NCBI GenBank assembly: GCA_021775195.1
Contig: JAJFIG010000303.1
Coordinates: 1-6,418, forward strand
Length of the DNA: 6,418 bases
Origin: Rhodospirillales bacterium
Lineage (GTDB): Bacteria > Pseudomonadota > Alphaproteobacteria > Rhodospirillales > 2-02-FULL-58-16
Direction: 5' to 3'
The notes under the pieces were generated by a model that worked only from the letters and a program-made list of their open reading frames with translations, did no database searches and was not told the DNA's origin. This document shows positions 1 to 6,418 of this stretch, one piece after another; position 1 is the first letter of the stretch, and every line of letters begins with the position of its first letter. Position numbers and translations under genes: made by a program.

Positions 1-2501
1 TCGGCGACGCGGCGGGCATCGGCGGCACCCTTTTGGGGATCGAAACGCTCGACGAACCGGGCTCCGATGCGCGACAGGAAGACACCGGAAACCACATTGC
101 CCCGGAGTTCGGCCTTGGCGACAAAACCGAAGGGACGCGGCAGGGCCGCCAGGAGGACGGGGCCGTCGATGTAGCTGGAATGGTTGGCGGTAAAAACGCA
201 GGGCTGGTCCACGGTTGGCAGGTTTTCGAGGCCACGCACGGTGAGGCTGATGCCGGCGGCACCAAACAGGCAGCGGGCGCCGGCGCGGGCCATGGCCCAG
301 CACCATGAGGAACGGGGCTGGATGGCGACCAGACCCCAGACAAACGGCGCCAGCAGATAGAAAAGCCCATGGGCGTAGGCGGCGTAGAGCCAGGCCGCGA
401 GGCGACGCCCGGCGCGGCCGGTCCGGGACACCAGCCCGGCGACGGCGAGGCGGGCGATCTGCAAGCGGACGGTGGGCCGGGGTTTGCCGATGAGGCCGCG
501 TTCATAGATCTCGCGGCTGGCGGAGCGGCGGATTTTGCCGCTGGAGGTCTTGGGCACGGTGTTGGGAGGCGCCAGGACGACATCGTCGGCGGGGCCGCCG
601 GCGAGATCGGCGGCAAGGGCATTGATGTCGGCGTGGAGCTCGGCCCGTTCCCGGGGATCCCGCTTGCGGCTCTCGGCGAGGATGATCAGACGCTCGGTGC
701 CGGTGGCCGGATCGGCGCTGCCGAAGACGGCGACGTTGCCCCGGCGGATACCGGCGACGGCGCCGACGGCATCCTCCAGTTCGGCGGGATAGATGTTGCG
801 GCCGGCGCGGATGACGATGTCCTTGTCGCGCCCGGTGATGTGAACGTCGCCTCCCGCGACATAGCCACGATCGCCGGCATCCAGCCAATCACCGTCGAAC
901 AGCCGGGCGGTCTCGTCGGGGTCGCGGAGGTATCCGCTGGTCGCCGACGGGCCCCGGAACTGAAGGCGCCCCTCCTGGCGCTCCGGAAGTTCGCGGCCGG
1001 CGGCGTCGACGACGCGGAGCTGATGTCCGGGCAACGGGCAGCCGCAGGAAACGAAGCCGAGGGCATTGCCGTCGCCGGGGGCGGCGGGGGCGGCCCGGCC
1101 CGAGGCCATGAAGGGCCGGCGGCGGACGCGGTCGACGGCGGCGCCACGGCCGAGGGGGGTGAAGGCGAGGCCGACGGAACATTCGGCCAGGCCATAGACC
1201 GGCATCATGGCGTCGGCGCGGAAACCAACCCCGGCAAAGCGCCGGGTGAAGCGGTCCATGGTGTCGGGGTTGACCGGCTCGGCGCCGTTGAAGGCAACCC
1301 GCCAGGAGCTCAGGTCGAGGCCCTCCAGATCCTCGTCAGCGAGACGCCGCAGGCACAGCTCGTAGGCGAAATTGGGGCCGCCGGAAATGGTGGCGCGGTG
1401 GCGGTGGATGGCCCACAGCCACCGCTGGGGGCGGGCGAGGAAGGTCAGCGGCGACATGATGACAAGCTGACAGGCGTGATAGAGACTGCCGAGCCAGGAC
1501 CCGATCAGCCCCATGTCGTGGTAGAGGGGCAGCCAGCTGACGCAGACGTCGCCGGGATGGACGTCGAGGGCGGCTCCCATGGCGCGGATGTTGGCGAGCA
1601 GATTGGCGTGGGTGAGGACGACGCCCTTGGGGTTGCCGGTGCTGCCCGACGTGAACTGCACGAAGGCGGTGTCCCGGGGCCCGAGGACAGGTGCCGCGCC
1701 GGTCCCGCCGCCGGCGGCAAGCTCGTCGGGGGTGACCACGTCCCGGAGCGTCGGCACCTGGGCCCGGAGCTGGCCGGCGAAGCGCTTGGCGCCGCTCAGG
1801 GTGATCATCATGCCGGCAAGGCAGGTCTTGGCGATGGTGACGTGGCGGCGAAGGTGCTCCTCGATCTGGGCCGGGCGGCCCGGCGGATAGATGGGAACGG
1901 GAACGGCGCCGGCCATCAGGACGCCGAAAAAACTGAAAAAGTAGTCGCGGCCGGTGGGCAGCATGATGATGACGCATTCGCCGGGTTCCACATCCAACCG
2001 GCGGAGCCCGGCGGCGATGCGGCCGGCGCCCACCACGAGGGCGCCGTAGGTGATGACCTCGCCATCGCCTTCGTCGCTGTAGAAGCGGATGTGGGGGCGG
2101 TCGGGATGGGTCGCGGCGTGCCAGGCGAGGACATCGACCAGGGTCCGGGCGGTGACCGGCGCCGCCTCGGCCTCGCCAAGAACCAGATCGCCGGCATCAC
2201 CAGCGGCGAAGGCGCCTCGCCGGCCGGTGGCGCCGAGCACGGCGCGAACCAGGTCGCGGGGGGTTTCGACGCTGGAAAACACCTGCTCGGGCAGGGCAAC
2301 GTCGAAGATGCGTTCGACGCGGGCAACCAGTTCGACCCGCGCCAGGCTGTCGAGGCCCAAATCGCGGTCGAGGGAACTGTCGAGAGTTACGGGACCGGCG
2401 AGGTGCTGGCGGGGATGAAGCTCGGTGGCGACGTCGCGGACGGCATCGAGCAATCTGGCGGCCGTCGCGGCGGTATTTTCCGAACTCTCGCGGTCGGTCA
2501 C
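1..2501 (-). CDS. ACP / fatty acyl-AMP ligase / PlsC acyltransferase fusion, C-terminus cut by window edge
   Basis: Translating the minus strand from GTG at 2501 gives 833 open codons to the window edge. Residues about 13-90 are an acyl carrier domain with GLDSL; Ser52 would carry phosphopantetheine. Residues about 120-670 are an ANL adenylating enzyme: P-loop FTSGSTGNPKG (283-293), YHDMGLIG (327-334, typical of fatty acyl-AMP ligases), YGLAE (436-440), GRDKDIVI (557-564) and PKTSSGK with catalytic Lys656. A hydrophobic segment at about 702-727 precedes a PlsC-like domain with NHSSYID (His774, Asp779; HX4D) and FVAKAEL; the expected EGTR-type motif lies beyond the window. Inferred role: activate a fatty acid, load it on the internal carrier and transfer it to a glycerolipid-type acceptor at the inner membrane. 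E. coli Aas joins similar activities in the opposite order (acyltransferase first). GTG is chosen for its GAGG ribosome-binding site and because the ACP begins just after it. Domain calls are firm; substrate and acceptor are unknown. Confidence 0.9.
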   Translation of the reverse strand, partial: MTDRESSENTAATAARLLDAVRDVATELHPRQHLAGPVTLDSSLDRDLGLDSLARVELVARVERIFDVALPEQVFSSVETPRDLVRAVLGATGRRGAFAAGDAGDLVLGEAEAAPVTARTLVDVLAWHAATHPDRPHIRFYSDEGDGEVITYGALVVGAGRIAAGLRRLDVEPGECVIIMLPTGRDYFFSFFGVLMAGAVPVPIYPPGRPAQIEEHLRRHVTIAKTCLAGMMITLSGAKRFAGQLRAQVPTLRDVVTPDELAAGGGTGAAPVLGPRDTAFVQFTSGSTGNPKGVVLTHANLLANIRAMGAALDVHPGDVCVSWLPLYHDMGLIGSWLGSLYHACQLVIMSPLTFLARPQRWLWAIHRHRATISGGPNFAYELCLRRLADEDLEGLDLSSWRVAFNGAEPVNPDTMDRFTRRFAGVGFRADAMMPVYGLAECSVGLAFTPLGRGAAVDRVRRRPFMASGRAAPAAPGDGNALGFVSCGCPLPGHQLRVVDAAGRELPERQEGRLQFRGPSATSGYLRDPDETARLFDGDWLDAGDRGYVAGGDVHITGRDKDIVIRAGRNIYPAELEDAVGAVAGIRRGNVAVFGSADPATGTERLIILAESRKRDPRERAELHADINALAADLAGGPADDVVLAPPNTVPKTSSGKIRRSASREIYERGLIGKPRPTVRLQIARLAVAGLVSRTGRAGRRLAAWLYAAYAHGLFYLLAPFVWGLVAIQPRSSWCWAMARAGARCLFGAAGISLTVRGLENLPTVDQPCVFTANHSSYIDGPVLLAALPRPFGFVAKAELRGNVVSGVFLSRIGARFVERFDPQKGAADARRVA

Positions 2502-2505
2502 GGTA

Positions 2506-2533
2506 GGCCTCGCGTTTCCGGGCCTCGCTTCCG
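2506..2533. repeat. Short imperfect tandem repeat in the leader of the fusion gene
   Basis: On the plus strand GGCCTCGCGTTTCCG (2506-2520) is followed directly by GGCCTCGCTTCCG (2521-2533). The units differ by a 2-base indel. Each carries a GAGG on the minus strand; the one nearer the start serves as the ribosome binding site. It may be a small local duplication. Confidence 0.5.
2508..2511 (-). promoter_or_regulatory. Ribosome binding site of the ACP-ligase-acyltransferase gene
   Basis: GAGG on the minus strand sits 6 nt before the GTG at 2501-2499. This spacing supports the GTG start, which matters because the gene has no ATG near its carrier domain. Confidence 0.6.
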
Positions 2534-2545
2534 TCCCGGTGGGTG

Positions 2546-3400
2546 TCAGCCGGTGCGGACGAACTCGAAGTAGAGGGCGCGGGCCCTGTCGTAGACCGGG
2601 CCGGCGGGCATGGCATGATTCTCCAGCCGCACGCAGGGCGCCACCTTGTAATAGTTGCCGGTGCAGAAGAGCTCATCGGCCTCGAGCAGTTCGGCGAAAT
2701 CGATGGAGCGCTCGATGACCTCCAGTCCATCGCCGCGAAGCAGCCCGGCGACACGCTGGCGGGTGATGCCGTTGAGGAAGGTGCCGGTGGGCACCGGGGT
2801 GTGGACGACGCCATCCTTGACCATGAACAGGTTGGCGAACGAGAACTCGGCGACGTTGCCGTTGGCATCCAGGGTCACGGCGGTGTCGAAGCCCTTGGCC
2901 CGGGCCTCGGCGACGCCGCGGGCGACGTTGGGATAGAGGCACGACGCCTTGGCCTCGGTGGGCGCCATGTTGCGCCCCGGGCGCCGGTACTGGGTCAGGC
3001 AGGCGCTGAACCCGTCGGGGTCGGGGATGGGGGATTGGTAAAGGATGAGGACGAAGCGCGTGCTCTCCGGTTCGGGGACGATGAACCCGTCCTCGGCATA
3101 GAACATGGGGCAGATGTAGAGGGAGGCGTCGTCGGGGTACTGGCGGATACCCTCCCAGCACAGGGCCTCGATTTCGGGTCCGGTGATGGTGGGAGCGAGA
3201 TCGAGGATGCGGGCGGACTTGATCACCCGGGCGCAATGGCGATCGAGGTCGGGCGCCTTGCCGGCGATGGCCCTGGCGCCGTCGAAGACGGTGGACGACA
3301 ACCACATGGCGTGGTTCTGGGGACCAAGAACGCGGGGATTGCCTCTTTTCCAGACGCCGTCGACGTAGGCCAGCGGGTCAGTAACGGGGGCTTTCGACAT
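2546..3400 (-). CDS. Class IV PLP aminotransferase, branched-chain (IlvE-like)
   Basis: This complete protein of 284 residues is close to the usual 290-310 for the family. It should move an amino group between a branched-chain amino acid (Val, Leu, Ile) and 2-oxoglutarate in the cytosol, using PLP. Fold-type IV landmarks are all present: DLDRHCARVIKSA (51-63), the Schiff-base lysine Lys151 in TEAKASCLYPN, FDTAVTLDANGNVAEFSFAN (171-190) with Glu185 expected to contact the PLP pyridine nitrogen, and FLNGITRQRV (208-217), the phosphate-binding turn. The ATG at 3400-3398 has AGGAGG 6 nt upstream. It ends 44 bp before the ACP-ligase-acyltransferase gene with no clear terminator between, so the two are probably one operon. 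Class IV also contains D-amino acid aminotransferase and aminodeoxychorismate lyase. Overall resemblance favours the branched-chain type, but it may be a secondary paralogue with another substrate, so no gene symbol is assigned. Confidence 0.88.
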   Translation of the reverse strand: MSKAPVTDPLAYVDGVWKRGNPRVLGPQNHAMWLSSTVFDGARAIAGKAPDLDRHCARVIKSARILDLAPTITGPEIEALCWEGIRQYPDDASLYICPMFYAEDGFIVPEPESTRFVLILYQSPIPDPDGFSACLTQYRRPGRNMAPTEAKASCLYPNVARGVAEARAKGFDTAVTLDANGNVAEFSFANLFMVKDGVVHTPVPTGTFLNGITRQRVAGLLRGDGLEVIERSIDFAELLEADELFCTGNYYKVAPCVRLENHAMPAGPVYDRARALYFEFVRTG

Positions 3401-3406
3401 GGCCCG

Positions 3407-3412
3407 CCTCCT
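3407..3412 (-). promoter_or_regulatory. Strong Shine-Dalgarno of the aminotransferase gene
   Basis: AGGAGG on the minus strand lies 6 nt from the ATG. It is the best ribosome-binding site in the window and fixes the start at 3400. Confidence 0.8.
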
Positions 3413-3452
3413 AGCGGATTCTGTCCACTACGTTGGGATGATCGGGAACGAC

Positions 3453-3481
3453 AGAATATCGGGCGCGCCGGGGGCCGCCAA
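3453..3481 (-). promoter_or_regulatory. Possible sigma70-type promoter for the aminotransferase-lipid operon
   Basis: On the minus strand TTGGCG (3481-3476) and TATTCT (3458-3453) are separated by exactly 17 nt. Each matches the sigma70 consensus at 4 of 6 positions. The implied start near 3446 would leave a leader of about 45 nt. Without it, the operon would depend on readthrough from the S24 regulator gene. The match is weak and in GC-rich sequence, so this is only a candidate. Confidence 0.3.
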
Positions 3482-3520
3482 CCGGTTGTTGAAAAATTTG
3501 CCCGTGAAAGATCGGCGGCC
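3473..3520. repeat. 7-bp inverted repeat in the gap after the S24 regulator gene
   Basis: GGCCGCC (3473-3479) and GGCGGCC (3514-3520) are exact inverted arms separated by 34 nt that include a short T-rich run on the minus strand. The second arm lies just past the regulator's stop codon. The loop is long for an intrinsic terminator and no T tract follows the stem, so the role is unclear. Confidence 0.3.
3479..3488. repeat. 10-bp perfect palindrome, possible operator
   Basis: CAACCGGTTG is its own reverse complement and overlaps the candidate -35 element at 3476-3481. It lies 123 bp or less from both the regulator gene and the aminotransferase gene, a position from which a bound protein would block initiation. 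A 10-bp palindrome can arise by chance. Confidence 0.3.
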
Positions 3521-3523
3521 GGT

Positions 3524-4150
3524 CTACTGGCTGGCCCAGACGATGCGGGCGATCCAGTCGATTTCGTCGACCGCCAGGTTGCGGTCATCGTGAAGGGGGC
3601 TGAAGGACTGGAGCTCGAGCTTGCGGGCCGAGCGGCGGGCGAGGCGCATGGCCATGACGTCGCCGGACCGGGTCTTGGCGACGACGCGGTCGCCACGGCG
3701 GACATGGCCCTGGGGCGAAACGATGATTGTGTCGCCGTCACGGTAGACGGGCTCCATGCCGTTGTCGCTGATTTCCAGAGCGTAGGCATGGGGGTCACCA
3801 AGGCCGGGGAAGGAAATCTCGTCCCAGGATTCGCCGATGGGATGGCCGGAGTCATCGAAATAGCCGCCGGCGGCGGCCTGGTTGAACCCGATTACGGGGA
3901 GATTGCGGTAAATGCCGGTGCCCTCGCCGACGTAGGAAACAAACTCGCCGAGGCTGGCCCCGGTGGCGCTGAGGACCTTGGAAATGCTCTCGGTGCTGGG
4001 CCAGCGCAGCTTGCCCTCGCGGGTGGTGCGCTTGCTCTTGTTGAAGGTTGTGGGATCGAGACCGGCGCGGCGGGCCAGTCCCGAGGCGGACAGTCCGTGC
4101 TCCCGGGCCAATCGGTCGATGGCCCGCCAAATATCCGAATGACGCAGCAT
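3524..4150 (-). CDS. XRE-family HTH regulator with S24/LexA-like C-terminal domain, catalytic dyad apparently lost
   Basis: A complete 208-residue protein. Residues about 4-70 form an HTH domain (GLSASGLARRAG, then FNKSKR and WPSTESISKVL), the usual start of alphaproteobacterial phage-repressor-like regulators. Residues about 82-208 match the S24/LexA fold: a possible Ala94-Gly95 cleavage-type bond in QAAAGGYFDD, then ISDNGMEPVYRDGD (127-140) and RRGDRVVAKT (151-160), ending in WIARIVWASQ. Active members carry a Ser-Met pair in a GDSMxP motif and a lysine about 35-40 residues later. Here the Ser position reads Gly131 (NGMEP) and the Lys position appears to read Met168 (VMAMRL), so self-cleavage is unlikely. 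It is probably a DNA-binding repressor that uses this domain for dimerisation. The start is firm: an in-frame TAA lies five codons upstream and no other start codon falls between. No Shine-Dalgarno is evident. Targets are unknown; the flanking genes are natural candidates. Confidence 0.85.
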   Translation of the reverse strand: MLRHSDIWRAIDRLAREHGLSASGLARRAGLDPTTFNKSKRTTREGKLRWPSTESISKVLSATGASLGEFVSYVGEGTGIYRNLPVIGFNQAAAGGYFDDSGHPIGESWDEISFPGLGDPHAYALEISDNGMEPVYRDGDTIIVSPQGHVRRGDRVVAKTRSGDVMAMRLARRSARKLELQSFSPLHDDRNLAVDEIDWIARIVWASQ

Positions 4151-4161
4151 GGGAACATCGT

Positions 4162-4167
4162 CTTATA
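4162..4167 (-). promoter_or_regulatory. -10-like element very close to the S24 regulator start
   Basis: TATAAG on the minus strand ends 11 nt before the ATG at 4150. If used, transcription would start only a few bases before the start codon. That would fit the absence of a Shine-Dalgarno and imply a leaderless or nearly leaderless message. No good -35 hexamer is seen at 16-18 nt. Confidence 0.3.
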
Positions 4168-4192
4168 AACTGGGTATTTTTGCATTAGGAAC

Positions 4193-4223
4193 GTATGCCT
4201 TTTTTAACCTGACTTCGGCATAC
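4193..4223. repeat. Inverted repeat GTATGCC-N17-GGCATAC, possible operator
   Basis: The 7-bp arms at 4193-4199 and 4217-4223 are exact reverse complements. Their centres are 24 bp apart, a little over two helical turns, so both would face a similar side of the DNA. The repeat lies 43-73 bp upstream of the regulator start, a typical site for autoregulation. There is no direct evidence of binding. Confidence 0.4.
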
Positions 4224-4229
4224 AACCTT

Positions 4230-4243
4230 ATGTTTTTAAACAT
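4230..4243. repeat. Inverted repeat ATGTTT-TT-AAACAT, possible operator
   Basis: The two 6-bp arms are exact and are separated by TT. The repeat lies 6 bp from the GTATGCC repeat within the same AT-rich stretch, so the two might act together. AT-rich sequence raises the chance of accidental dyads. Confidence 0.35.
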
Positions 4244-4377
4244 TTACCCAAAATTGCATGAGAAAATCATCCTGCGAAATATTGCATAAAAGAGCTGAAT
4301 TCTGGGAACGCCGACCGCCGTGGCGACGGTGGCCGGCCGAGCCTTGGCGCAACTTCGCGCCGAGCGCCGAAACCCGT

Positions 4378-6418
4378 TTACGCCGCCTGGCGGCGTTCGC
4401 GGATGATCTCCATGATTTCGGCGGCGGCGGTTGGAATGTGGGTGCCCGGGCCGTAGACGGCGGAGACCCCAGCCTCGTACAGGAACTGGTAATCCTGCAC
4501 CGGGATCACGCCGCCGCAGACGACCAGGATATCGTCGGCGCCGGCATCGCGGAGCTCGGCGATCAACGCCGGAACCAGGGTCTTGTGGCCGGCCGCCTGG
4601 GAGGACACGCCGATGACGTGGACGTCGTTCTCGACGGCTTCGATGGCCGCCTCCTCGGGGGTCTGGAACAAGGGACCGATGTCGACATCGAAGCCGATGT
4701 CGGCGAAGGCCGTTGATATCACCTTGGACCCCCGGTCGTGGCCGTCCTGGCCCATCTTGACTACCAGCATGCGCGGCCGGCGGCCGACCTCGTGGGCGAA
4801 GGCCTCGACCTGCTGGCGGATGGCATCGAAACCGGCGTCACCCTCGTAGGCCGACCCGTAGACGCCGGAAATGGAGCGAATCTGAGCCCGGTGGCGGCCA
4901 TAAACCTTTTCCAGGGCATCGGATATTTCACCCACCGACGCCCGGGCCCGGGTGGCCTCGATGGAGAGCGCCAACAGATTGCCGCTTTCGGTTTCGGCGG
5001 CCTTGGTCAGGGCGTCCAGGGCCGCCCGGCAGGCGGCATCGTCGCGGCTTTCCCGAATCCCATCGAGGCGCGCGATCTGGTTCTCGCGGACGGCGGTGTT
5101 GTCGACGTCGAGGATATCGATCTCGTCCTCGTCCCCGGGAGCATACTTGTTGACGCCGACCACGGTCTCCTCGCCCAAGTCGATGCGCGCCTGCCTGCGC
5201 GCCGCCGCCTCCTCGATGCGCTGTTTGGGCATGCCGTCCTCGACGGCCCTGGTCATGCCGCCAAGCTCCTCGACCTCGGCGATGAGGGCACGGGCCTCGC
5301 CGGCCAGGGAGGCGGTCAGGCTTTCAATGTAAAAGCTGCCGCCCAGGGGGTCGACGACGTCGGTGATCCCCGACTCCTCGGCGAGGATCAACTGGGTGTT
5401 GCGGGCGATGCGGGCCGAGAACGGCGTTGGCAGGGCGATGGCCTCGTCGAGGGCGTTGGTGTGCAGACTCTGGGTGCCGCCGAGCACCGCCGCCATGGCT
5501 TCGACGGTGGTGCGGATGACGTTGTTGTAGGGGTCCTTGGCGGTCAGCGACACGCCCGAGGTCTGGCAGTGGGTGCGCAGCATGGACGAGCGCGGATCCT
5601 TGGGCGCGAACTGCTCCATGAGCTCCCACCACAAAAGCCGCGCGGCGCGCAGCTTGGCCACCTCCATGAAGAAATTCATGCCGATGGCAAAGAAGAAGCT
5701 CAGGCGGGGCGCGAACTGATCGACGGTCAGGCCCTTGGCCTTTGCGGCGCGCACGTACTCCAGCCCATCGGCGAGGGTGAATGCGAGTTCCTGCACGGCG
5801 GTGGCCCCGGCCTCCTGCATGTGATAGCCGGAAATGGAGATGGAATTGAACTTGGGCATGCGGTGCGTCGTGTGTTCGATGATGTCGGCGACGATCCGCA
5901 TGCTGGGCTCGGGTGGATAGATGTAGGTGTTGCGGACCATGAATTCCTTGAGGACGTCGTTCTGGATCGTGCCCGAGAGCTTCTCCGGCGAAACCCCTTG
6001 CTCCTCGGCGGCGACGATAAATGCCGCCATGTTGGGCAGCACCGCGCCGTTCATGGTCATCGACACACTCATCTTGTCGAGCGGAATGCCGTCGAACAGG
6101 ATCTTCATGTCCTCGACGGAATCGATTGCAACGCCCGCCTTGCCCACGTCGCCTACCACGCGGGGGTGATCGCTGTCGTAGCCGCGGTGGGTCGCGAGGT
6201 CGAACGCCACGGAAAGGCCCTTCTGACCGCCGGCCAGATTCTTGCGGTAAAAGGCGTTGCTCTCTTCGGCGGTGGAGAACCCGGCATACTGGCGCACCGT
6301 CCAGGGCCGGTTCGCGTACATGGTGGCGCGCACGCCGCGCAAATAGGGCGCAAATCCGGGCAGGCTGTCGATCGCCTCCAGGCCCTCGAGGTCCGCCACC
6401 GTATAGAGCGGCTTGACC
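4378..6418 (-). CDS. Methylmalonyl-CoA mutase, large (catalytic) subunit, N-terminus cut by window edge
   Basis: The adenosylcobalamin enzyme interconverts (R)-methylmalonyl-CoA and succinyl-CoA, the last step of propionyl-CoA entry into the TCA cycle. The frame is open to the right edge ([12 protein letters not shown]), giving 679 visible residues; the GTG at 6399 is internal, and about 40 residues are missing. Numbering from that [11 protein letters not shown] (Tyr38), EFMVRNTY (Arg156) and [10 protein letters not shown] (His193) align at a constant offset with Tyr89, Arg207 and His244 of Propionibacterium MutB. The Tyr and Arg pair favours methylmalonyl-CoA over isobutyryl-CoA, whose mutase has Phe and Gln there. 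The C-terminal B12 domain has DGHDRG, with the cobalt-ligating His554 encoded at 4740-4738, then GVSSQAAGH and VVCGG. The usual SxL motif reads SSQ. It ends in TAA. A small subunit (mutA) is not visible; the enzyme may be a homodimer or have its partner outside the window. Confidence 0.96.
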   Translation of the reverse strand, partial: VKPLYTVADLEGLEAIDSLPGFAPYLRGVRATMYANRPWTVRQYAGFSTAEESNAFYRKNLAGGQKGLSVAFDLATHRGYDSDHPRVVGDVGKAGVAIDSVEDMKILFDGIPLDKMSVSMTMNGAVLPNMAAFIVAAEEQGVSPEKLSGTIQNDVLKEFMVRNTYIYPPEPSMRIVADIIEHTTHRMPKFNSISISGYHMQEAGATAVQELAFTLADGLEYVRAAKAKGLTVDQFAPRLSFFFAIGMNFFMEVAKLRAARLLWWELMEQFAPKDPRSSMLRTHCQTSGVSLTAKDPYNNVIRTTVEAMAAVLGGTQSLHTNALDEAIALPTPFSARIARNTQLILAEESGITDVVDPLGGSFYIESLTASLAGEARALIAEVEELGGMTRAVEDGMPKQRIEEAAARRQARIDLGEETVVGVNKYAPGDEDEIDILDVDNTAVRENQIARLDGIRESRDDAACRAALDALTKAAETESGNLLALSIEATRARASVGEISDALEKVYGRHRAQIRSISGVYGSAYEGDAGFDAIRQQVEAFAHEVGRRPRMLVVKMGQDGHDRGSKVISTAFADIGFDVDIGPLFQTPEEAAIEAVENDVHVIGVSSQAAGHKTLVPALIAELRDAGADDILVVCGGVIPVQDYQFLYEAGVSAVYGPGTHIPTAAAEIMEIIRERRQAA

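Larger units (their letters stand above)
4151..4377. other. Non-coding, AT-rich regulatory gap between the mutase and the S24 regulator
   Basis: This 227-bp gap follows the mutase stop and precedes the regulator start. A hand count of 4161-4290 gives about 68% A+T, against a strongly GC-rich surround. It holds two inverted repeats, a -10-like element and three TTGCAT hexamers on the plus strand (4180-4185, 4254-4259, 4282-4287). The right part (4311-4377) returns to GC-rich sequence. No convincing gene lies in it. It probably houses the regulator's promoter and operators. Confidence 0.6.

Noticed and set aside
369..2573. 734-codon stop-free frame on the plus strand
   Set aside because: It lies wholly antisense to the ACP-ligase-acyltransferase gene, is a low-complexity Gly/Ala/Asp-rich translation with no family motif, and arises from the mirror of GC-rich codon usage.
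2546..3400. D-amino acid aminotransferase or aminodeoxychorismate lyase
   Set aside because: The fold is shared, but the overall pattern around Lys151 (AKASCLYPN), the N-terminal MWLSSTVFDGAR segment and the TGNYYKVAPC segment fit branched-chain aminotransferase-like proteins better.
3462..3469. GGCGCGCC palindrome as an operator
   Set aside because: All-GC palindromes of 8 bp are expected by chance in this composition and nothing else supports it.
2543..4168. 541-codon stop-free frame on the plus strand
   Set aside because: It is antisense to both the aminotransferase and the S24 regulator and even spans their gap. Its composition is Gly/Ala/Val-rich and unlike any recognisable protein, while the minus-strand genes have clear motifs and ribosome binding sites.
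4346..4361. Hairpin GGCGC-N6-GCGCC just after the mutase stop codon as an intrinsic terminator
   Set aside because: The stem has only 5 bp and no T-run follows it on the minus strand. Short GC hairpins are common in such sequence.
4258..4716. 152-codon plus-strand frame starting in the AT-rich gap
   Set aside because: No Shine-Dalgarno precedes its ATG, it runs antisense into the mutase B12 domain, and the translation shows no recognisable motif.
6397..6399. GTG at 6399 as the start of the mutase
   Set aside because: The frame continues upstream to the window edge with VKPLYT, which matches the conserved N-terminal segment of the family, so this codon is internal.

Overview
The window is GC-rich DNA with four genes, all on the minus strand and reading right to left. 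The two outer genes run off the window ends. The GC content, the strong third-position G/C bias, and the family resemblances of the S24 regulator, the class IV aminotransferase and the mutase all suggest an alphaproteobacterium, possibly Rhodospirillales-like. That placement comes from recalled family features, not from a search. No tRNA, rRNA, mobile element or CRISPR array is visible.

In order of transcription: (1) 6418-4378, the large catalytic subunit or chain of B12-dependent methylmalonyl-CoA mutase, lacking only its N-terminal tail; (2) 4377-4151, a non-coding stretch with a strikingly AT-rich core, two short inverted repeats and the likely promoter of the next gene; (3) 4150-3524, a 208-residue XRE-type HTH regulator with an S24/LexA-like C-terminal domain whose catalytic Ser and Lys both appear to be replaced; (4) 3523-3401, a short gap with a weak promoter-like pair overlapped by a 10-bp palindrome; (5) 3400-2546, a class IV PLP aminotransferase of the branched-chain (IlvE-like) type; (6) 2501 to the left edge, a very large multidomain protein combining an acyl carrier domain, a fatty acyl-AMP ligase and a PlsC-type membrane acyltransferase, still open at the edge.

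The mutase belongs to propionyl-CoA, odd-chain and branched-chain catabolism. The aminotransferase and the ACP-ligase-acyltransferase are 44 bp apart and each has a good Shine-Dalgarno sequence, so they are probably co-transcribed. The fusion looks able to activate a free fatty acid as acyl-AMP, load it on its own carrier arm and pass it to a lipid-type acceptor at the membrane. The points most worth a second look are this self-contained lipid-acylating architecture, its pairing with an aminotransferase, and the apparently protease-dead S24 regulator next to them. Two long stop-free plus-strand frames lie antisense to these genes and are treated as shadows of GC-rich codon usage.
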